A stretch of DNA of 64,000 bases from Paenibacillus sinensis (lineage in GTDB: Bacteria; Bacillota; Bacilli; Paenibacillales; Paenibacillaceae): assembly GCF_019904155.1 (NCBI RefSeq), contig NZ_JAHCMB010000241.1, positions 95,381 to 159,380 of the forward strand, written 5' to 3'. The position numbers and the translations under genes were made by a program. The notes below the pieces were generated by a model. That model saw only the letters and a list, made by a program, of their open reading frames with translations. It was not told the origin of the DNA and made no database searches. Shown piece after piece: positions 60,160-64,000 of the stretch. Numbering within the stretch: position 1 is the first letter of the stretch; every line of letters begins with the position of its first letter.

Positions 60160-60384
60160 AACCGTTACAGCAATGTAACGGTTCCTCCCCAAAATACAAC
60201 AGCAGCTTTGGATACATGAGAACCTCCTATCCTAAAGCCGCTATTGATGAAATTTTTGACTTTTATTTGCTAAAATCAGACGGCTTCTTTGAATTTTTTC
60301 AAAGAAGCCGTCTAGTTAATCTCTCAATTTGGTCACAAATAATCATCTGCCAAATGGCGGCTTTTTTTATATGCCGTTTGGCAG
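60160..60384. repeat. Cluster of three hairpins
   Basis: AACCGTTACA-gcaa-TGTAACGGTT (60160-60183); a perfect 16-bp stem AGACGGCTTCTTTGAA / TTCAAAGAAGCCGTCT (60278-60313); and CTGCCAAATGGC / GCCGTTTGGCAG (60348-60384) with TTTTTTT in its loop. They lie in the 510-bp gap between the sigma-like gene and the LUD gene, which otherwise holds only palindrome copy 2 and the 59904-59958 hairpin. Some may be terminators; others may mark the cargo boundary. Confidence 0.65.
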
Positions 60385-60405
60385 CTATTAAACTATAATT
60401 CTTAT

Positions 60406-61083
60406 TCAATATCCCAAAGATTCGCCAACAAGGATAACCTTTATTCTCCCCGCTGTTTTACACATTCTTGTTTGGACAATGTAAGAACAGATACAATCAT
60501 CTGTTTTACAATCTCCGCAAGCACCATTGATTAGACAGGGCGTTTTTTGCGGCGAATGTAAAAACGGGCTGGACGAGCACGAACAGCGGTATGCATTAAT
60601 GGGGGCTGCATATGTTCTGGCTCTTATAACTGCGTCTTCAGCGGTCTTGCAAACCTTATTCATCCCTACGATAGCAATAACACTTTTCGGTCCAAAGGTA
60701 ATTGCCGCCGTTCGATTGCCCACACTGTCGATATTGACCAATATACCATCTTCGCTAATGGCGTTAAAACTCGTTAAATAGGTGTCGCACAAAAGAGATT
60801 GGCGCATGAGGTCATAACGTTCCTCCATTGTTTGCGCCTTGTCGCGATCAATAACTACATATTTGCATTGCCGTACTCGATCAAGCAGTCCGATTTCCTC
60901 AAGCGTGACTGACCCACCCCATGATACCGAAGAATGTTCCGGAATAAATGATAGTGCCTTTTCTACAGCTTCTATGGCGTTATCACAGTAATAAGCCTCA
61001 AACTTTCTGCTTTGCAGATTTTTAATAACCTTTGATGCTAAAAGTCGATTTCTCGCTTTTATTGAATTTTCTTTCCCTTGCAT
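60406..61083 (-). CDS. LUD-domain (LutC/YkgG-like) protein
   Basis: 225 residues. The LUD fold signatures are SVSWGGSVTLEEIGLLDRV, DTYLTSFNAISEDGILVNIDSVGNR and FGPKSVIAIVGMNKVCKTAEDAV. A Cys-rich C-terminus (CSCSSS, CLINGACGDCKTDDCICSYIVQTRMCK) may bind metal or a cluster. The family includes lactate-utilisation subunits, but stand-alone members have no proven role. It is divergent from a Crp/Fnr regulator across 113 bp. Confidence 0.85.
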   Translation of the reverse strand: MQGKENSIKARNRLLASKVIKNLQSRKFEAYYCDNAIEAVEKALSFIPEHSSVSWGGSVTLEEIGLLDRVRQCKYVVIDRDKAQTMEERYDLMRQSLLCDTYLTSFNAISEDGILVNIDSVGNRTAAITFGPKSVIAIVGMNKVCKTAEDAVIRARTYAAPINAYRCSCSSSPFLHSPQKTPCLINGACGDCKTDDCICSYIVQTRMCKTAGRIKVILVGESLGY

Positions 61084-61126
61084 TGTTCTTCCTCCATTCT
61101 GACGTTAGAAAAGGTGACTAAACTTC

Positions 61127-61155
61127 TTGTGTATTTATGATTAATATAGTATAGT
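61127..61155 (+). promoter_or_regulatory. Promoter of the Crp/Fnr gene
   Basis: TTGTGT (61127-61132), 17 bases, TATAGT (61150-61155). Confidence 0.55.
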
Positions 61156-61170
61156 AAAAAGAAAAAGTAT

Positions 61171-61184
61171 GTTGCACGTGCAAC
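61171..61184. promoter_or_regulatory. 14-bp palindromic operator before the Crp/Fnr gene
   Basis: GTTGCACGTGCAAC, perfect, located between the -10 box and the GAGGAG site of the regulator gene. Probably the regulator's own binding site, acting as an autorepressor and perhaps reading oxidative or redox state together with the LUD gene. Confidence 0.6.
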
Positions 61185-61196
61185 GAGGAGCCTCTC

Positions 61197-61880
61197 ATGA
61201 ACAACTTAGATTCCCTATGTCAATCACGTTTATTTTCGGGGATTTCCCCAAATGATATTCCCCAAATGCTTAAATATCTGTCAGCCACACGGAAAGAATA
61301 TGCAAAAGATGAGATGGTTGTCCGTGAGGGCGATTTAGTTGATGATGTGGGCATTATATTGCAGGGTAGCGCTCAAAGTACGAAATTGAGCGTCACAGGA
61401 AAACAAATTATTGTATCCCTCCATTATCCGGGTGGTTATACCGCTGTTTTAACAGCGGCTAGCCGTGGAAGAAGATGCCCTATGTCAGTACAGGCAATAG
61501 AACCGCTTGAGGTTCTGTTTATTCCTATCAAAAACATATTGAGCCGTTATACAAAGTTTTGTGTGGCACACGAACAATTACTTGGCAATCTTTTTGATAG
61601 TATTGCAGAACGAGCGTTAGAACTGCATGACAGAAATGATTGTCTGATTATGCCCACTATTCGGGATAAGGTCTTAACTTACTTAACAAGAGTTATGCGC
61701 GAAGCTGGAACAGAAATTTTTACTATCCCTTTTGATAGAGAAGCGATGGCCGAGTATCTGGATGTAGACCGTAGTGCCTTATCCAGAGAGCTTGCATGGA
61801 TGAAGCGGGACGGCTTGATTGACTTTTATAGAAACGAATTTAAGCTATTGCAAAAAGCAGTAAAAAAAGATTTTCACTAA
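61197..61880 (+). CDS. Crp/Fnr-family transcriptional regulator
   Basis: 227 residues. An N-terminal cyclic-nucleotide-binding-type barrel (LFSGISPNDIPQMLKYLSATRKEYAKDEMVVREGDLVDDVGIILQGSAQ) and a C-terminal winged helix (DREAMAEYLDVDRSALSRELAWMKRDGLIDFYRNEFKLL). No Fnr-type N-terminal cysteine cluster. GAGGAG precedes the ATG. It likely controls the divergent LUD gene. Confidence 0.88.
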   Translation: MNNLDSLCQSRLFSGISPNDIPQMLKYLSATRKEYAKDEMVVREGDLVDDVGIILQGSAQSTKLSVTGKQIIVSLHYPGGYTAVLTAASRGRRCPMSVQAIEPLEVLFIPIKNILSRYTKFCVAHEQLLGNLFDSIAERALELHDRNDCLIMPTIRDKVLTYLTRVMREAGTEIFTIPFDREAMAEYLDVDRSALSRELAWMKRDGLIDFYRNEFKLLQKAVKKDFH

Positions 61881-61985
61881 CCGGCAAGCAGGGCAAGTGT
61901 ATTGACACTTGCACATTTTTGAGATTTTCCCTGCCGGGAAAACTCAAAAATTGCTTGTTGGGGAGTGCCTTCCCCAAACCCTGCG

Positions 61986-62010
61986 ACTTCGGGCCAAGTT
62001 GTCCCGAAGT
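61986..62010. repeat. 25-bp element palindrome, copy 3
   Basis: ACTTCGGG arm, centre CCAAGTTGT, CCCGAAGT arm; one inner mismatch. Between the convergent Crp/Fnr and relaxase genes, preceded by GAGTGCCTTCCCCAAACCCT (61964-61983). Confidence 0.85.
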
Positions 62011-62042
62011 CGGTGCGTTGCACCTCATGTTGCGTCATGTCG

Positions 62043-63443
62043 CTATCTCTCCATTTCCTTATTTTTCTGCGCATCCGTCAGGCCGAGCAGGTGGTCTATA
62101 TTACTTTTCACTGTTACAATTTCCTGCATGGCCTTTTTGGCTTCCCGGTACTCCCGGTAAGCCTTTTTCTTATCAGAAGCCAACTGCTGAAACTCCGCTT
62201 TGAGTGTATCCATCTTGGGGAGCTTCGCACCGTTCAGGAGCCTATCCATTGTAGCCCTTGCCGCCCGGTAGGCGGCAATATCTGCTTCATGCTCCGCAAG
62301 GTATTTTCTGCTGTACTTCGCCGCTTTGTACCCCTCGAACACAGGCCGTGTCTTAGCGTAATCCACCACCGCCACCTTTAATTCCGTATTGGTACGCATG
62401 GCGGTTTCCATTGATTTTATGCTGTCTGAAAGCGTGTGAAAACGGTCTGCCACTTGTGTGGCTTTTTGTTCCAAATCGGCATAATCCATCAGGCCGTTTT
62501 CCTGCAAATACGGTAACGCCGCCGCCATCTGCTTTAGGTTATATATCTTGGCCCACTGTTCGTAAGCGGGGCCTTTCCCGGCTCTCATACGGGATTGAAT
62601 ATCCACAATCAGATTTACCTTGCGCCGTTCCATAGGAGCGGCCCGGCCCTTAATCGCCGCCTGTATATCCTCTAAGCCGTAACCCTTGCCAAGCGTAGCG
62701 GCACGAAGCTGTGTAAAGCGTTCCTGCCCCTCGGTGCGGAAGCTGATCCCGCCGCCCCGCCTGTGTTTAACCTCAAAGCCAGCGGCAAACATTGCCTGCA
62801 AAAATCTGTCCATATCGGGCGGTTTTTCCGCAAGGCAAATATCAATCTGCGCTTTTAGGCGCTCTTGAAAGGTAGGCGTTTTGTTGCCGCCGAGCCATTG
62901 CCCGTAATGCCTGTATTTCCCCTTACTTTTCAGCTTGGGACTGGCGATATAGGAAAGGCTGTTTTCAAGGCAGATACGGTCAGACAGCCGCCGCACCGCA
63001 CGGGCCGTACCGAGAAAATCCCGAAACTTCCTTGTGCAATCAAGGGTAGTGGAATTGTAATAGATATGCACATGAGGGTGAGGGCGGTCAACATGGGAAA
63101 CCACGAAAAAAGCGTGTCGGCCTTTCGTCCAGCGCATGGCGAAATCATATCCGATTTTAAGGGCCGTTTCGGAATCCACTTCGCCGGGAACAAAGGACTG
63201 GCGTACCTGATAGCACAAAATGTCCTCGTCCTTTTTCTGCTCCCGGCCTGTAACGGCCTTGTACTTGGCTTTGCTTAAAAGGAACTCCCCATCTGCGGTT
63301 TTCGGGTCGCACTCATAGGCAAGAACCAAATCGCCGCCCTGTGTTTTCTCCGGGTTCTGTCCATAATCAAAACGGTCTTTCATTGACTGTGCTATCGTTT
63401 CGCCCTTGCTGATATGATGGGGTTTGAAATAGGTTGTCGCCAT
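62043..63443 (-). CDS. Relaxase / mobilization nuclease
   Basis: 466 residues. The metal-binding three-His motif HPHVHIYYN has His122, His124 and His126; an N-terminal Tyr region (MATTYFKPHH ... RFDYGQN) supplies candidate nicking tyrosines. The C-terminal half is helical coiled coil. This fits the VirD2-like MOB-P relaxases of Tn1549-type elements, which nick oriT and lead the strand in conjugation. The ATG at 63443 follows AAAGGAGGG. Confidence 0.9.
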   Translation of the reverse strand: MATTYFKPHHISKGETIAQSMKDRFDYGQNPEKTQGGDLVLAYECDPKTADGEFLLSKAKYKAVTGREQKKDEDILCYQVRQSFVPGEVDSETALKIGYDFAMRWTKGRHAFFVVSHVDRPHPHVHIYYNSTTLDCTRKFRDFLGTARAVRRLSDRICLENSLSYIASPKLKSKGKYRHYGQWLGGNKTPTFQERLKAQIDICLAEKPPDMDRFLQAMFAAGFEVKHRRGGGISFRTEGQERFTQLRAATLGKGYGLEDIQAAIKGRAAPMERRKVNLIVDIQSRMRAGKGPAYEQWAKIYNLKQMAAALPYLQENGLMDYADLEQKATQVADRFHTLSDSIKSMETAMRTNTELKVAVVDYAKTRPVFEGYKAAKYSRKYLAEHEADIAAYRAARATMDRLLNGAKLPKMDTLKAEFQQLASDKKKAYREYREAKKAMQEIVTVKSNIDHLLGLTDAQKNKEMER

Positions 63444-63471
63444 GTGCGGCCCTCCTTTCATGTAAAAAATA

Positions 63472-63496
63472 ACTTCGGGCCAAGTTGGCCCGAAGT
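63472..63496. repeat. 25-bp element palindrome, copy 4
   Basis: Perfect copy, identical to copy 2. It lies between the relaxase and the upstream CD1845-like gene, within their probable common transcript. Confidence 0.9.
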
Positions 63497-63522
63497 CGCC
63501 CGGCACTTATGCCGCTCTGTGT

Positions 63523-63822
63523 TCAGCTTACGATAAAATAGCGAAGCGAACAGTTAATGCTTCTCAGTCTGTCTGCCAGCCATTCCCCAATGGCGGGAAT
63601 ACCAAAGGGCGAGAGCAGGAAGGACAGGAACAGGAACACGCAACAACCGAGCTTTTCCCCGGTCAGCAACAGGGCGATACTAAGCAGTACACCTATCCCC
63701 GAAGCAATCTCCATAAAGACTGCGGCATAGCAGAACAGAAATACAAATACAGGCGTTCCAATCGTCAGAATGACGATAAACGGAATGGCGATAACCTTAA
63801 AAATGAGCTTGATAAACTTCAT
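63523..63822 (-). CDS. CD1845-family small membrane protein
   Basis: 99 residues, two to three hydrophobic segments (IKLIFKVIAIPFIVILTIGTPVFVFLF; GIGVLLSIALLLTG; CCVFLFLSFLLSPFGIPAIGEWLADRL). The LLSPFGIPAIGEWL end is typical of CD1845-type proteins that precede the relaxase gene in Tn1549-like elements. Role unknown, probably transfer-related. AAAGGGG precedes the ATG. Confidence 0.8.
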   Translation of the reverse strand: MKFIKLIFKVIAIPFIVILTIGTPVFVFLFCYAAVFMEIASGIGVLLSIALLLTGEKLGCCVFLFLSFLLSPFGIPAIGEWLADRLRSINCSLRYFIVS

Positions 63823-63875
63823 TATAATTCCCCTTTCTTCTTTGAAATACAGGCGTAATATTAGCTTCTACCTAT

Positions 63876-63912
63876 ATTTTACCATGTGGGAAAGAGGGCA
63901 ACAATGTTGTCG
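63876..63912 (-). promoter_or_regulatory. Promoter of the CD1845/relaxase unit with AACATTGTT motif
   Basis: Minus strand TTGTTG (63904-63899), 17 bases, TAAAAT (63881-63876). The 13-mer CGACAACATTGTT across the -35 and the ATATAGGT after the -10 are the same as in the recombinase promoter. Confidence 0.65.
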
Positions 63913-63923
63913 AGGTCGCACCG

Positions 63924-63938
63924 ATCTTGTCCCGAAGT
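63924..63938. repeat. Degenerate half copy of the element palindrome, copy 5
   Basis: ATCTTGTCCCGAAGT keeps the right arm CCCGAAGT; the left arm is lost. It is followed by GAGGCACTCCCCAAAACCCT, similar to the sequence preceding copy 3. Confidence 0.65.
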
Positions 63939-64000
63939 TACAGGGATTGGAGGAGGCACTCCCCAAAACCCTATATAAGATTTTAGAGAAAGGCGTAGAA

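Larger units (their letters stand above)
56360..64000. mobile_element. Conjugative/mobilizable element of Tn1549/CTn type, left part
   Basis: From about 56360 the base composition drops and gene types change to those of clostridial integrative elements: large serine recombinase, DUF6870 protein, XRE regulator, sigma-70-like protein, relaxase and CD1845-family protein. It sits inside a host permease gene. The left boundary is estimated from the loss of MetI similarity (plus or minus 6 bp). The right end is outside the window. LUD and Crp/Fnr genes look like cargo. A 25-bp palindrome recurs between its genes. Confidence 0.85.

Overview
The window looks like a chromosome segment of a Paenibacillus-type Firmicute. 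Coding is GC-rich, most genes have strong AGGAGG-type ribosome binding sites, and the gene families fit: BglG/PRD-regulated PTS, MhqR regulon, futalosine menaquinone genes, ECF transporters, PucR, and TnrA/GlnR-like boxes. The last 7.6 kb are visibly more AT-rich with different codon use. They are the left part of a conjugative or mobilizable element of the clostridial Tn1549/CTn kind. No rRNA, tRNA or CRISPR array was seen.

Layout. 1-1.9 kb: end of an MFS exporter, a deleted IS3-family remnant, and an FUSC-type membrane gene whose stop codon comes from the IS end. 2-5.9 kb: polyamine ABC transporter potABCD. 6.1-10.6 kb: small housekeeping genes (two methyltransferases, MazG-like, DinB-like, nucleotidyltransferase, GNAT). 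11-15 kb: an MCP-CheW-CheA chemosensory operon. 15.3-19.2 kb: a fructose-family PTS with its PRD activator and CRE sites. 19.4-21.5 kb: a small unknown protein, then mqnD/mqnB. 21.6-24.4 kb: mhqR with the mhqP-mhqO-mhqD quinone-detoxification genes, sharing one operator type. 24.6-31.6 kb: a GGDEF-EAL protein, a Gpi18-like mannosyltransferase with a huge Gly-rich linker, and two drug/metabolite exporters behind an 11-bp repeat array. 31.8-37 kb: FlxA-like protein, flavinylated lipoprotein, an ECF module including an EcfA-EcfT fusion, and BioY. 37-41.5 kb: cytoplasmic alpha-amylase, DUF72 protein, membrane GGDEF protein.

41.9-55 kb is a pyrimidine catabolism island. It has a four-gene ABC importer, CoA-acylating semialdehyde dehydrogenase, beta-alanine transaminase, PucR regulator, two-subunit dihydropyrimidine dehydrogenase (preT/preA), dihydropyrimidinase and a 77-residue unknown protein. 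One exact and two near-exact TGTNA-N7-TNACA boxes plus a PucR-side palindrome suggest nitrogen control. No beta-ureidopropionase gene is visible.

55.1-56.36 kb holds a MetNI-like ABC transporter with an attenuator-like leader. Its permease is cut by the mobile element, which continues past the window end. In order the element carries a large serine recombinase, a DUF6870 protein, a hairpin-rich noncoding stretch, an XRE regulator, a sigma-70-like protein with a sequestered ribosome binding site, a LUD protein and divergent Crp/Fnr regulator (cargo), a MOB-type relaxase and a CD1845-family membrane protein. A 25-bp palindrome (ACTTCGGG...CCCGAAGT) recurs in the element's intergenic gaps. This repeat system is the most unusual signal in the window.
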